From Phaeodactylibacter sp. (lineage in GTDB: Bacteria; Bacteroidota; Bacteroidia; Chitinophagales; Saprospiraceae): 64,000 nt of DNA. The stretch covers positions 124,001 through 188,000 of the forward strand of contig NZ_JALEGS010000061.1 of NCBI RefSeq assembly GCF_022763345.1, written 5' to 3'. Shown in pieces: positions 26,703 through 35,884 of this stretch. Within the stretch, counting starts at the first letter, position 1, and every line of letters begins with the position of its first letter. The notes beneath the pieces were generated by a model that saw nothing but the letters and a program-made list of their open reading frames with translations, made no database searches and was not told the DNA's origin. A program made the position numbers and the translations under genes.

Positions 26703-27194
26703 CTAATGATTAATTAGTCCTTCATCAGCGAAGGAGTAAAAACCGCCTTCCGGGGCTAGAATTAAATGATCCAGCAAGGGAAGGTCTAAAGCCTTTCCGG
26801 CGGTGAATAGCTTTTGGGTGAGTTCGCTATCTGCTTTGGATGGGCGTAATTGCCCGCTTGGGTGGTTATGAGCGAGGATAATGGAACTTGCCCGTGCTTT
26901 TAAAGCAGTAGCAAAAATGACCTTAGCATCTACGACCGTTCCGGCCATTCCTCCTTGAGATACTTTAAACCACCCCATCACTCGGTTAGCCCGGTCTAGT
27001 AAAAGCAAATAGGCCGTTTCAAAAAGCCCGATAGTATCCTCCTCCCAGTTATCCCAAAAGACCTGATAGGCGTGGTGAGAACTGCGAATCTGCGGACGGT
27101 CGGCAGCATACACTTTATTGCGGTAGGTTAATCTAACTTCTGCTACTTCGGTTGGAATTTGGACACTCATCTTAACTGATTTAACCGGATTCAT
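26703..27194 (-). CDS. RadC-like JAB/MPN domain protein
   Basis: 163 residues, lacking the N-terminal HhH part of chromosomal RadC. The JAMM metal site is intact: Glu in the first strand (about 48), HNHPSGQLRPSKAD (His105, His107, Ser, Asp). Despite the RadC name no repair role is established; short versions are hallmark passengers of ICEs, islands and phages in this phylum. Same strand as the ArdC-like gene, 200 bases upstream. Confidence 0.88.
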   Translation of the reverse strand: MNPVKSVKMSVQIPTEVAEVRLTYRNKVYAADRPQIRSSHHAYQVFWDNWEEDTIGLFETAYLLLLDRANRVMGWFKVSQGGMAGTVVDAKVIFATALKARASSIILAHNHPSGQLRPSKADSELTQKLFTAGKALDLPLLDHLILAPEGGFYSFADEGLINH

Positions 27195-27661
27195 AATTAG
27201 GAAGATTCCCTTCTACAGTGAGCGGCGGGTATTCCGCTGGGGCAGTTTTGCTTGCTGCCGGATATCGTAATTGAGGTTGCTTCCCTTTTGCGAAAGCCAG
27301 TTTCACGCAGGATGTGGAGACCCTAGCCAGGGTGGAGGGCTTATTATTTATTGGAGCTTGTGAAAAGAAAAAATCAGTCTGGAAAGGGAGTACGCGACCG
27401 GCCCTTGAGAGGGTTTGGAGCAGACCAGTTTCTTGGCGACAGCAAAAAAGAGGGAAGGAAACAGCAATTACGGGCTGGCAAGGAAAATGACAAGACCGAG
27501 AGGGATATCCAAAGCAAAACCATCAGCACGCTGATCGCTCCCCTGGTGCCTGAATTGGCAGCGGTTTTTGGATGAAAACCATGACAGTTTAGGGGGAGTG
27601 TGAGGTGGGATGAAATGTCTAATCCTCTAATTTTCTAGGGATTAAGAATTTTTTTATTCAT
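27195..27661. other. gap between the RadC-like gene and the copper block
   Basis: This 467-base stretch separates the minus-strand accessory genes from the plus-strand copper genes. A TTG-initiated 74-codon frame at 27351 has low complexity (many Lys, Gly, Arg) and no recognisable features, so I do not call it. In conjugative elements such a gap can hold an origin of transfer, but I see no clear nick-site motif. Confidence 0.4.
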
Positions 27662-27919
27662 ATGCGGGAACTATTTATTAACTGGGAGTGTAGTAATTTG
27701 CTATTCACTAACCATAGTTCTCTGATATCTAAACTTAATAAGGAAATTGCGCTCGGACTTACTGTTGGTGCTGTACTACTTCTAATTCTCTGGTTGGTAA
27801 CCGAAAATCAGAAAAAACAAGAGGTGATAGAAGAATTAGAAATAGACCAACTTAAGATTATCAAAGATTCTATTGAAAACTCTAATCAAATCACCCCAGC
27901 GCCAATATTATGTAAATAA
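27662..27919 (+). CDS. small hypothetical membrane protein
   Basis: 85 residues with one strong membrane helix (about 31-47, ALGLTVGAVLLLILWLV) and a C-terminal acidic helical tail (QKKQEVIEELEIDQLKIIKD). No family recognised. It precedes the HYC_CC_PP gene by 64 bases and may be unrelated to it because a new promoter box lies between. The real start could be at a later codon, since the first 25 residues are poorly structured. Confidence 0.4.
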   Translation: MRELFINWECSNLLFTNHSSLISKLNKEIALGLTVGAVLLLILWLVTENQKKQEVIEELEIDQLKIIKDSIENSNQITPAPILCK

Positions 27920-27958
27920 CAACCAAAATTATGCAACAAGCTTAGAGTGAATTAAGGG

Positions 27959-27966
27959 TACCTTTG
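27959..27966 (+). promoter_or_regulatory. -7 box TACCTTTG of the copper operon
   Basis: Exact TAnnTTTG identical to the box before the divalent-metal operon, 17 bases upstream of the HYC_CC_PP ATG. No clear -33 element at the expected spacing. Confidence 0.5.
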
Positions 27967-27983
27967 TTCAAAATTCGTTCATT

Positions 27984-28418
27984 ATGATCACCAAGGCATT
28001 TCACATCCTTCTTGCTGTGCTACTACTTATCAGTTCTACTGGGCTGGTATTGAGTAAGCATTATTGCAATGGAGACTTGAAAAGCACTGCTCTATTTGCA
28101 GAAGCTGCGCCTTGCCATCAAAACAAGAAATTAAAGAGCTGCCCAGCCCACGGAACAATGCCGGTATCTGATGAGGATGCCCCTCAAAAAAAAGGTTGCT
28201 GTGATACCGAAACTGACTTCGTCAAGGTAGATGATGATCAGGTAGAAGCTTCCTTAGAATTTAATCTCTTCGATTATCCGGCATTGTTTGCTACTTTGGT
28301 TGTACTTGCTGGCTTTTCGCCAGTTGATGAGGATGACAAGTCACGTCATTATTTCACCTATAAACCACCTCTCCTTATCTGTGACCTCCCTGTGAGATTG
28401 CAGACCTTCCTTTGTTAG
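27984..28418 (+). CDS. HYC_CC_PP family protein
   Basis: 144 residues: signal peptide (ISSTGLVLS), then HYCNG, a middle with further Cys and the pair GCCDTE, and a C-terminal YKPPLL, the three signatures that name the family. The function is unknown; Cys/His content and place at the head of the CusA/CusB operon suggest periplasmic copper binding. A second, diverged member lies at 43676. Confidence 0.82.
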   Translation: MITKAFHILLAVLLLISSTGLVLSKHYCNGDLKSTALFAEAAPCHQNKKLKSCPAHGTMPVSDEDAPQKKGCCDTETDFVKVDDDQVEASLEFNLFDYPALFATLVVLAGFSPVDEDDKSRHYFTYKPPLLICDLPVRLQTFLC

Positions 28419-28531
28419 TCTAATACTTCAGTCTATGCCGCTGTTACCAGTCTTGGTTAATAGTGGCTAATGCTATTTATGCACTTCCTTCCTGGCTTGC
28501 GTCAGGTATTATCACTGCTGAAGTTTAAATT

Positions 28532-31500
28532 ATGTTAGCTAAATATATTCGTTTCTTTTTGGAGAATAAGCTGGTTGCTTATCTATTATTACTCCTGTTT
28601 GTCGGTTGGGGACTTGTTACCGCTCCCTTTGATTTTGGAATTGAACAACTTCCAAGAGACCCTGTCGCGGTAGACGCCATTCCAGATATTGGTGAAAATC
28701 AACAGATTGTATTTACTAAGTGGATGGGCCGCTCTCCACAAGATGTAGAAGATCAGATAACCTACCCGCTCACTACAGCGCTACTTGGTATCCCGGGCGT
28801 GAAGAGTATTCGTAGTAATTCTATGTTCGGGTTCTCCAGTATCTACATCATCTTCAATGATGAGGTGGAGTTTTATTGGAGCCGCAGTCGTATCCTGGAA
28901 AAACTAAACTCCCTCCCTGCTAATACACTCCCTGAAGGAGTACAACCTACACTCGGGCCTGATGCTACTGCGCTCGGACAAATATACTGGTACACACTGG
29001 AAGGAAGAGACAATGACGGTAATCCTACCGGAGGGTGGGATCTGCACGAACTCCGAACTATTCAGGATTTCTATGTCCGCTATGGGTTATCCGCAGCGGA
29101 AGGAGTAGCGGAAGTGGCCTCCATTGGTGGCTTTGTAAAAGAATACCAAGTGGATGTGGACCCCGAAGCAATGAAGGCCAATGACATCTCTTTGGAAGAA
29201 GTGATGAAGGCCATCAAAAACAGTAACATTGATATTGGTGCGCAAACTATTGAGATCAACCTTGCAGAGTATTTCGTAAGAGGCTTAGGATATGTAGAGA
29301 GTATCGAGGACATTGAAAACAGTGTCGTAAAAGTCAATAATAATGTCCCACTTCGTATCGGAGATGTTGCAACAGTGAACCTTGGCCCCGCTACCCGGAG
29401 GGGAATTCTTGACAAATCAGGCGCAGAGGCTGTCGGAGGAGTCGTGGTTGCACGCTATGGCGCAAATCCACTGGAAGTCATTGAAAATGTAAAAACAAAG
29501 GTCGCTGAGTTAGAACCTGGTTTACCAACCAAGACTCTAAGTGACGGTACTATCTCGCAAGTCAACATCGTACCGTTCTACGACCGTACACAACTCATTA
29601 ATGAAACCATTGGCACACTGCAAGAGGCCCTAACTTTAGAGATCCTCATCACCATCATTGTGGTTATCTTAATGTTGCTCAACCTGAAGTCCTCTCTTCT
29701 GGTTTCGGGCACCTTGCCGGTTGCTGTACTTATGTGTTTCATAGCTATGCGGTACTTCGGAGTAGATGCCAACATTGTAGCCCTCTCCGGTATTGCCATC
29801 GCTATTGGTACAATGGTTGACATGGGCATTGTACTTACTGAAAGCATGGTTAAACGATTAGAGGAAGCACCGCCGGATGAGAGTCTGCTGACCAGTATAT
29901 ACGAAGCTACCATTGAAGTAGCTTCAGCCGTGATTACAGCGGTAGCTACCACCGTAATAAGCTTCATTCCAGTATTTACAATGGAAGCTGCCGAGGGTAA
30001 ATTATTCCGGCCATTGGCTTATACCAAAACTTTTGCTCTGGTTGCTTCCATTATAGTGGCCATAACCATAATCCCTCCACTAGCTCACTCCGTGTTTTCA
30101 ATCAAAACCAGGAACCGAGGTATTGCCTTTGCTGCTAATACTCTTGCTTTAGTTGCAGGTATCGTTCTTGCATTGGTATACCAGCCAACTTTAGGCGCAA
30201 TCTTAGCAATTGTCGGCCTTGCTGGCAATGCTTCGCTATGGCTTAAAAACAGGAGTCACGCTGATAGAAATCTACAATTGCTGAGTTGGATCACGAATGT
30301 GATATATGCTCTCATTATTGCCTGGTTGCTCGCAAATGTATGGATGCCGTTGGGCGTAAACAAAAGCAGCTTGACCAATTTCAGCTTCGTAGCCTTACTG
30401 GCAGGCGGGTTGATTGGTTTCTTTTATGTTATCATTCATTTCTACGAGCGAATTTTACGATTCCTACTACGATTTAAAATACTCTTTCTATTAGTGGTAG
30501 GCTTCATTGTTTATCAAGGATTCTTGGTTTATCAGAATACTGGCGAAGAATTCATGCCATCTCTGGATGAAGGCTCATTTCTCTTAATGCCAACTTCCAT
30601 GCCACACTCCGGAATGCAGGAAAACATTAAAAACCTGCGTCTGTTAGATATGGCTGTTACAGCTATCCCTGAAGTGGAGTCTGTGGTGGGTAAGGCTGGC
30701 AGGGTGAATAGTGCTTTAGACCCGGCACCGATGTCGATGTATGAAAATGTTATTCTGTACCAATCAGAATACAAAACCGACCAAAACGGCCATCGTATTC
30801 GTTTTCGCTACAAGGATGGAGAATATGTCAGGGATGAAGCAGGAGCGTTAATCCCTGACGAGAACGGCCAGTATTTCCGACAGTGGCGCGATCATATTAA
30901 GAGTCCGGACGACATTTGGAATGAGATTGTCAAAGCCACCAGGATACCAGGCGTGACATCGGCGCCACGGTTACAACCCATTGAGACCCGTCTTGTAATG
31001 TTGCAAACCGGTATGCGGGCTCCAATGGGTATTAAAGTACAGGGTACTGATTTAGATGCAATCGAAGCATTTGGGTTAGAGCTGGAAAAGCACCTCAAAG
31101 ATGTTGATGGGGTGAAGGATGCTGCCGTATTTGCCGACCGTATTGTCGGAAAGCCATACCTCCTATTGGACATTGACCGAGAAGCTATTGCTCGCTATGG
31201 ACTCACCATTTACAAAGTACAGCAATATATACAAGCTGCTGTAGGTGGCATGGCCATGACCACAACCGTAGAAGGTCGTGAGCGTTACTCTATCCGAATT
31301 CGCTACCCACGCGAATTACGCGATGATCCAGAGATGCTGAAACGGATCTATATATCTACGGCAAGCAAGCAGCAAATCCCGCTAGGTGATCTAGTGGAGA
31401 TCAAATATGAACCAGGTGCGCAGTCAATCAAAAGTGAAGATGGCTTCCTTATTGGCTATGTGCTGTTCGACCGAGAAAAAGAATATTCCGAAGTAGAGGT

Positions 31501-33451
31501 GGTTAATAATGCACAAGACCATTTTGCCGAGCTTATTTCAAGAAATGATTTAGATGTCCCTGCGGGAATCAGCTACCGCTTCGCAGGAAATTATGAACAG
31601 CAAGTCAGAGCAAGCAAGCGGCTAGCCATAGTGGTTCCCATTGCTCTGGCCATTATTTTCCTCATTCTGTATTTTCAGTTCAGTTCCGTAACCATTTCTC
31701 TAATGGTGTTTACCGGGGTGTTCATTGCTTTTGCCGGAGGGTTCATCATGATTGGTCTGTACGATACCTCCTGGTTCCTAAATTTTGAACTGTTCGGCAC
31801 CAATATGCGTGAACTGTTCCAAATCAGGGCAATCAATCTGAGTGTAGCCGTATGGGTTGGTTTCTTAGCTTTATTTGGTATCGCTACGGACGATGGGGTA
31901 TTAGTTGCCACATTCCTGCGCGATAGTTTTAAGCGGAATAAGCCTGATACAGTACCAGGTATTCGAGATGCCGTAGTAGAGGGTGGTTTAAGGCGTGTTC
32001 GCCCAGCCATGATGACTACCGCTACCACGATTCTTGCTCTTTTACCTGTTCTCACTTCCACCGGACGTGGTGCCGACATCATGCTGCCGATGGCTATTCC
32101 TTCCTTTGGAGGGATGACCTTGCAAATGATCACCATGTTCACAGTGCCAGTACTGTATTCACTTTGGCAAGAATGGAGCCTCCGGATCGATCAGGGATTT
32201 AAAACCGGAGGGAAATGGAAAAAAATGTTAGGAGTCAGTTTGATTTTGATCATATCCTTTACTCCAACGGCACAAGGCCAAAGCTTGCAAGAACTCTCAG
32301 ATGAAATCAAAGCGGCTAACCCTAGCTTAAAAATGCTCCGCACTGAACATTTTGCAGCTCTAGAGCGGATTCCTCAGGTAGGGCAATTACCTGATCCCGA
32401 ATTTGGATTAGGCGTATTTCCACTGCCTGTCGAAACTCGAATCGGGAGTCAACAGGCTCGACTGAGTGCAACCCAGATGTTTCCCTGGTTCGGAACATTG
32501 AGGCAACGGGAATCAGTGGAGGCTGCAAAGGCTAGCGCCATATACGAGCGAATTGATGTGCAAGCTCTCAATCTTATTTTCCAGGCCGAGCAAGCTTATT
32601 TTACACTGTATAATTTACGTCGCAGCCAAGTGATCATTGAGGAGAATATTGAACTGCTCCATGCCCTAGAGCAATTAGCACTTGCGAAAGTAAGAAGTGG
32701 AAAGGCAACAGCTGCAGATGTGCTACGAGTGCAACTGAAAACCGAGGAGTTGGAACAAGAACTAAATATTCTGAATTCCGCAGAACGTGGCCCATTAGCC
32801 ACTATCAACCAACTTCGAAGCCAGGCGGTTGATGCTCCTTTTGAAATTACAGAAAACTTGGATTTGGCAGTTCTCCCATTTTCAAAAGATACACTCCTTA
32901 ACAATATAACTGCCCATCACCCGATGATCAGGATGTTTCGAAAAGAGCAAGAGGTCGCACAAGCGGCTCTTGCCCTTAACGAATTAAATGGAAAGCCATC
33001 TTTTGGGTTAGGCCTTGATTACATCTCTGTAAATGAGCGAACGGATGCCATTCCGGAAAACAACGGACGTGATATCCTGCAACTACGCGCCAGTGTGAAA
33101 ATTCCTTTGTTCCGTGAGCAGTATGCTGCGAAGGAAAGAGAGGAGAACCTTCGCATACAGGCTTTAGACTATGAACAGGAAGCAACGCTAGACCAATTCA
33201 TTGCCATTATTGAACAGGCCTATGCCCAGTATGAGACGGCACAGCTTCAATTTGAGCTATACGAAAAGCAGATTGAAATTACAGAGTCCGCCATTCGCAT
33301 TTTGCGGGACAATTACAGTGGAGAAGGGAGTGATTTTGATGAGTTGCTCCGTCTTGAAGGAGATTTGATCAATTATGATCTCAAAAAACTGCGGGCAATT
33401 GTACAAAGTCGCATGGCCCAAAGCAGTATCCAACGATTTATCATCCAATAA
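28532..33451 (+). CDS. cusA: CusA-type copper/silver RND pump fused to a TolC-like domain
   Basis: 1639 residues. The RND part (about 1-1225) reads AIAIGTMVDMGIV on helix 4 near 424, the single-Asp, Met-containing form of monovalent Cu/Ag pumps, and RLVMLQTGMRAPMGIKV matches the CusA segment that carries a methionine ligand. It is longer than CusA because of an insert with extra helices (about 530-640) and a charged loop near 745-790. From about 1232 a signal-like segment (ILIISFTPTAQGQ) leads into a TolC-like domain to the C-terminus. Forms a tripartite pump with the adaptor 8 bases downstream. Confidence 0.92.
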   Translation: MLAKYIRFFLENKLVAYLLLLLFVGWGLVTAPFDFGIEQLPRDPVAVDAIPDIGENQQIVFTKWMGRSPQDVEDQITYPLTTALLGIPGVKSIRSNSMFGFSSIYIIFNDEVEFYWSRSRILEKLNSLPANTLPEGVQPTLGPDATALGQIYWYTLEGRDNDGNPTGGWDLHELRTIQDFYVRYGLSAAEGVAEVASIGGFVKEYQVDVDPEAMKANDISLEEVMKAIKNSNIDIGAQTIEINLAEYFVRGLGYVESIEDIENSVVKVNNNVPLRIGDVATVNLGPATRRGILDKSGAEAVGGVVVARYGANPLEVIENVKTKVAELEPGLPTKTLSDGTISQVNIVPFYDRTQLINETIGTLQEALTLEILITIIVVILMLLNLKSSLLVSGTLPVAVLMCFIAMRYFGVDANIVALSGIAIAIGTMVDMGIVLTESMVKRLEEAPPDESLLTSIYEATIEVASAVITAVATTVISFIPVFTMEAAEGKLFRPLAYTKTFALVASIIVAITIIPPLAHSVFSIKTRNRGIAFAANTLALVAGIVLALVYQPTLGAILAIVGLAGNASLWLKNRSHADRNLQLLSWITNVIYALIIAWLLANVWMPLGVNKSSLTNFSFVALLAGGLIGFFYVIIHFYERILRFLLRFKILFLLVVGFIVYQGFLVYQNTGEEFMPSLDEGSFLLMPTSMPHSGMQENIKNLRLLDMAVTAIPEVESVVGKAGRVNSALDPAPMSMYENVILYQSEYKTDQNGHRIRFRYKDGEYVRDEAGALIPDENGQYFRQWRDHIKSPDDIWNEIVKATRIPGVTSAPRLQPIETRLVMLQTGMRAPMGIKVQGTDLDAIEAFGLELEKHLKDVDGVKDAAVFADRIVGKPYLLLDIDREAIARYGLTIYKVQQYIQAAVGGMAMTTTVEGRERYSIRIRYPRELRDDPEMLKRIYISTASKQQIPLGDLVEIKYEPGAQSIKSEDGFLIGYVLFDREKEYSEVEVVNNAQDHFAELISRNDLDVPAGISYRFAGNYEQQVRASKRLAIVVPIALAIIFLILYFQFSSVTISLMVFTGVFIAFAGGFIMIGLYDTSWFLNFELFGTNMRELFQIRAINLSVAVWVGFLALFGIATDDGVLVATFLRDSFKRNKPDTVPGIRDAVVEGGLRRVRPAMMTTATTILALLPVLTSTGRGADIMLPMAIPSFGGMTLQMITMFTVPVLYSLWQEWSLRIDQGFKTGGKWKKMLGVSLILIISFTPTAQGQSLQELSDEIKAANPSLKMLRTEHFAALERIPQVGQLPDPEFGLGVFPLPVETRIGSQQARLSATQMFPWFGTLRQRESVEAAKASAIYERIDVQALNLIFQAEQAYFTLYNLRRSQVIIEENIELLHALEQLALAKVRSGKATAADVLRVQLKTEELEQELNILNSAERGPLATINQLRSQAVDAPFEITENLDLAVLPFSKDTLLNNITAHHPMIRMFRKEQEVAQAALALNELNGKPSFGLGLDYISVNERTDAIPENNGRDILQLRASVKIPLFREQYAAKEREENLRIQALDYEQEATLDQFIAIIEQAYAQYETAQLQFELYEKQIEITESAIRILRDNYSGEGSDFDELLRLEGDLINYDLKKLRAIVQSRMAQSSIQRFIIQ

Positions 33452-33459
33452 TAAGAATC

Positions 33460-35286
33460 ATGAAAAGCAATATAAAAATAATTCTCATTAGCCTGGCAAC
33501 ACTAATTGCAGGACTTGCCCTTGGCTATTTAATATTTGGTGCTAACAACACATCCAATGCGCCAATGGACGAACAAGAGCATCAACACGATGACTCCGAA
33601 ACAACAGTTGGTGAAGGAGAAATCTGGACCTGTTCCATGCACCCGCAGATTCGCCAGAATGAGCCGGGAGATTGCCCCATTTGCGGAATGGACTTGATTC
33701 CACTTGCAGAAAATACATCCAATGACCCATTGGTGCTGGAAATGACCTCGGAAGCCGTTAAATTGGCTAATGTGCAGACTACCGTAATTGGTGGAAGCAC
33801 AGAGGTGTCCAGTCAAACCTTGCGTTTGTCTGGTAAAGTACAAGCAGACGAACGCTTAGCATCCAGTCAGGTAGCCCACATACCGGGGCGGATTGAAAAA
33901 CTATACGTTTCCTTTACTGGTGAGCAAGTACGTAAAGGGCAGCGACTGGCTGACCTCTATTCCCCCGAAATGATCACTGCTCAACGCGAACTACTGGAGG
34001 CCAAAAAAATGACGGACATCAGTCCGGAGTTACTGGCAGCCGCCCGCGATAAGCTACGCTACTGGAAAATCCCTGATGCCACTATTGAGCAAATAGAAGC
34101 AGAAGGTGAGATTAGGGAAACCTTTCCGATCTATGCCGACGCTGGAGGTGTAGTGACCAATCGGCGGGTAGCAGTAGGAGATTACGTTCGGCAAGGAGAA
34201 GTGCTTTTCGACCTAGTGAACCTAAGCAGAGTTTGGGTATTATTCGATGCTTACGAAGAAGACCTGAAGAACATCCGTCTAGGTAGTAAAATAGCATTTA
34301 CTACCCCTGCTATTCCCAATCAGACTTTTACGGCCAACGTTTCCTTTATCGATCCGGTCATCAATCCTCAGACCAGAGTAGCAGCTATTCGAGTGGAAGT
34401 TAAGAATCCCGGTGGTCGTTTAAAGCCGGAAATGCTTGTTTACGGGACACTGGAAAACCGGCAGGGTTCGTCCGCAGCACTTACAGTTCCTAAATCTGCG
34501 ATTCTTTGGACGGGCACACGTTCAGTTGTTTATTTAAAACTACCTGATACGGCAGTGCCGAGTTTTCAATTCCGTGAAATTGAAATCGGTGACCGACTGG
34601 GTCAAAGCTACCAATTGATCTCGGGCTTGGAAACGGGTGAGGAAGTGGTTACCAATGGCAACTTTGCAATTGATGCCGCAGCTCAACTCAATAATCAGGC
34701 AAGTATGATGAACAAAGATGTAATGCTTAAGGGAGCTGATCATTCCGAGCATTTACCAGATTACACAAGTGTAAGCCCTGTAGCCTTTAAGCAACAGTTA
34801 GCCGAAGTAGCAGATAGCTATCTTTTATTAAAAGATGCCTTCGTAGCAACTAATGCAAAGTTAGCTGGTGAGCAAGCAGCTAAATTGGTCGCTTCGCTGG
34901 AAAAAGTAGACATGTCATTGCTTGATGGTGATGCTCACCTTTATTGGATGGAGCAGCTTTCTGCTTTGGAGGCTCATACTGCCCAGATTCAGACATCAAA
35001 TGAGATAGAACAACAACGGACACAATTTTCTTTTCTGTCTCAAGCCCTGATTAAAAGCCTTAAAGTGTTTGGGGTACCAGCATCGACTTTTTACGTACAA
35101 CACTGCCCCATGGCCAATGACAATGAGGGAGCTGATTGGTTGAGTAGGGAAGAGCAAGTGCAAAATCCTTACTTCGGGGACAAAATGCTTACTTGTGGAA
35201 CGGTGCAGGAAACTATTACCAAGAATTTTAAAAACCCAGCTATCGAGGCAACTTCAACACCTCGAATGACGGGCCATAATCATTAA
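33460..35286 (+). CDS. cusB: CusB-like RND adaptor with heavy-metal-binding and DUF3347 domains
   Basis: 608 residues: N-terminal anchor (about 5-27), a His-rich spacer, a heavy-metal-binding domain with WTCSMHPQIRQNEPGDCPICGM (YHS-like CxMHP...CPxCGM), the adaptor domains (about 95-415), and a C-terminal DUF3347 (about 440-590) ending near QHCPMAND, another Cys/Met/His site. It links the RND permease with the outer-membrane part and may hand copper to the pump. Follows cusA by 8 bases. Confidence 0.9.
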   Translation: MKSNIKIILISLATLIAGLALGYLIFGANNTSNAPMDEQEHQHDDSETTVGEGEIWTCSMHPQIRQNEPGDCPICGMDLIPLAENTSNDPLVLEMTSEAVKLANVQTTVIGGSTEVSSQTLRLSGKVQADERLASSQVAHIPGRIEKLYVSFTGEQVRKGQRLADLYSPEMITAQRELLEAKKMTDISPELLAAARDKLRYWKIPDATIEQIEAEGEIRETFPIYADAGGVVTNRRVAVGDYVRQGEVLFDLVNLSRVWVLFDAYEEDLKNIRLGSKIAFTTPAIPNQTFTANVSFIDPVINPQTRVAAIRVEVKNPGGRLKPEMLVYGTLENRQGSSAALTVPKSAILWTGTRSVVYLKLPDTAVPSFQFREIEIGDRLGQSYQLISGLETGEEVVTNGNFAIDAAAQLNNQASMMNKDVMLKGADHSEHLPDYTSVSPVAFKQQLAEVADSYLLLKDAFVATNAKLAGEQAAKLVASLEKVDMSLLDGDAHLYWMEQLSALEAHTAQIQTSNEIEQQRTQFSFLSQALIKSLKVFGVPASTFYVQHCPMANDNEGADWLSREEQVQNPYFGDKMLTCGTVQETITKNFKNPAIEATSTPRMTGHNH

Positions 35287-35341
35287 TTATCTCTTGACGG
35301 GATAGACCGTCAACTATTTTTTAATCATCAATATTACCAAA

Positions 35342-35764
35342 ATGAACTATTTGAAAATTTCTTTGGCTGTTTTAGTAGTAGCACTTTTTGCTACACCAGC
35401 CTTTAGTCAAAGCTGCCATAGCAACAACGCTAAAGCAGGTGAGACGGAAGCGGCCAGTAGTGCCAGTATCCTTGAAAACGTGCCTACTGACTTTGAAGCA
35501 GGGCAATTTATCGTAGGTGGCGAATGTGGCATGTGTAAACGCACTATTGAAGGCGCCGTAAACAGTCTTACGGGTATCCAAGCCGTGAACTGGGATGTAG
35601 AAAGTAAAATGCTAACTGTAAGCTATAACCCCAAGGCACTCACGGTACAAACGATTCAAGAAAAGATTGCGAGTGTGGGTTATGATGCTGGAACTGTTCG
35701 GGCCACCGACGAAGCTTACAACAACCTACACGGTTGCTGCCAGTATGAACGAGTAAAGCTATGA
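35342..35764 (+). CDS. secreted HMA-domain metal-binding protein
   Basis: 140 residues with a signal peptide (MNYLKISLAVLVVALFATPAFSQ) and a heavy-metal-associated domain (about 52-120). The metal loop is GECGMCKRTIE, CxxC in form, and the C-terminus adds HGCCQYE. A periplasmic copper carrier or scavenger is the likely role, working with the CusB-like adaptor 56 bases upstream. Confidence 0.82.
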   Translation: MNYLKISLAVLVVALFATPAFSQSCHSNNAKAGETEAASSASILENVPTDFEAGQFIVGGECGMCKRTIEGAVNSLTGIQAVNWDVESKMLTVSYNPKALTVQTIQEKIASVGYDAGTVRATDEAYNNLHGCCQYERVKL

Positions 35765-35884
35765 TAATTTAGTAGTGTGATTGATGAGGGAGCGAAATTC
35801 TGTTTCGCTTCTTCGTCTCTAATCAAGTTTTCTAAGGGTATGATTCCACGAACCATTCCTACAACCATGAAAGAAAAAATAAAG

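Noticed and set aside
27351..27575. 74-codon frame before the copper block
   Set aside because: TTG start, low complexity, no domain or membrane segment, no ribosome site seen.
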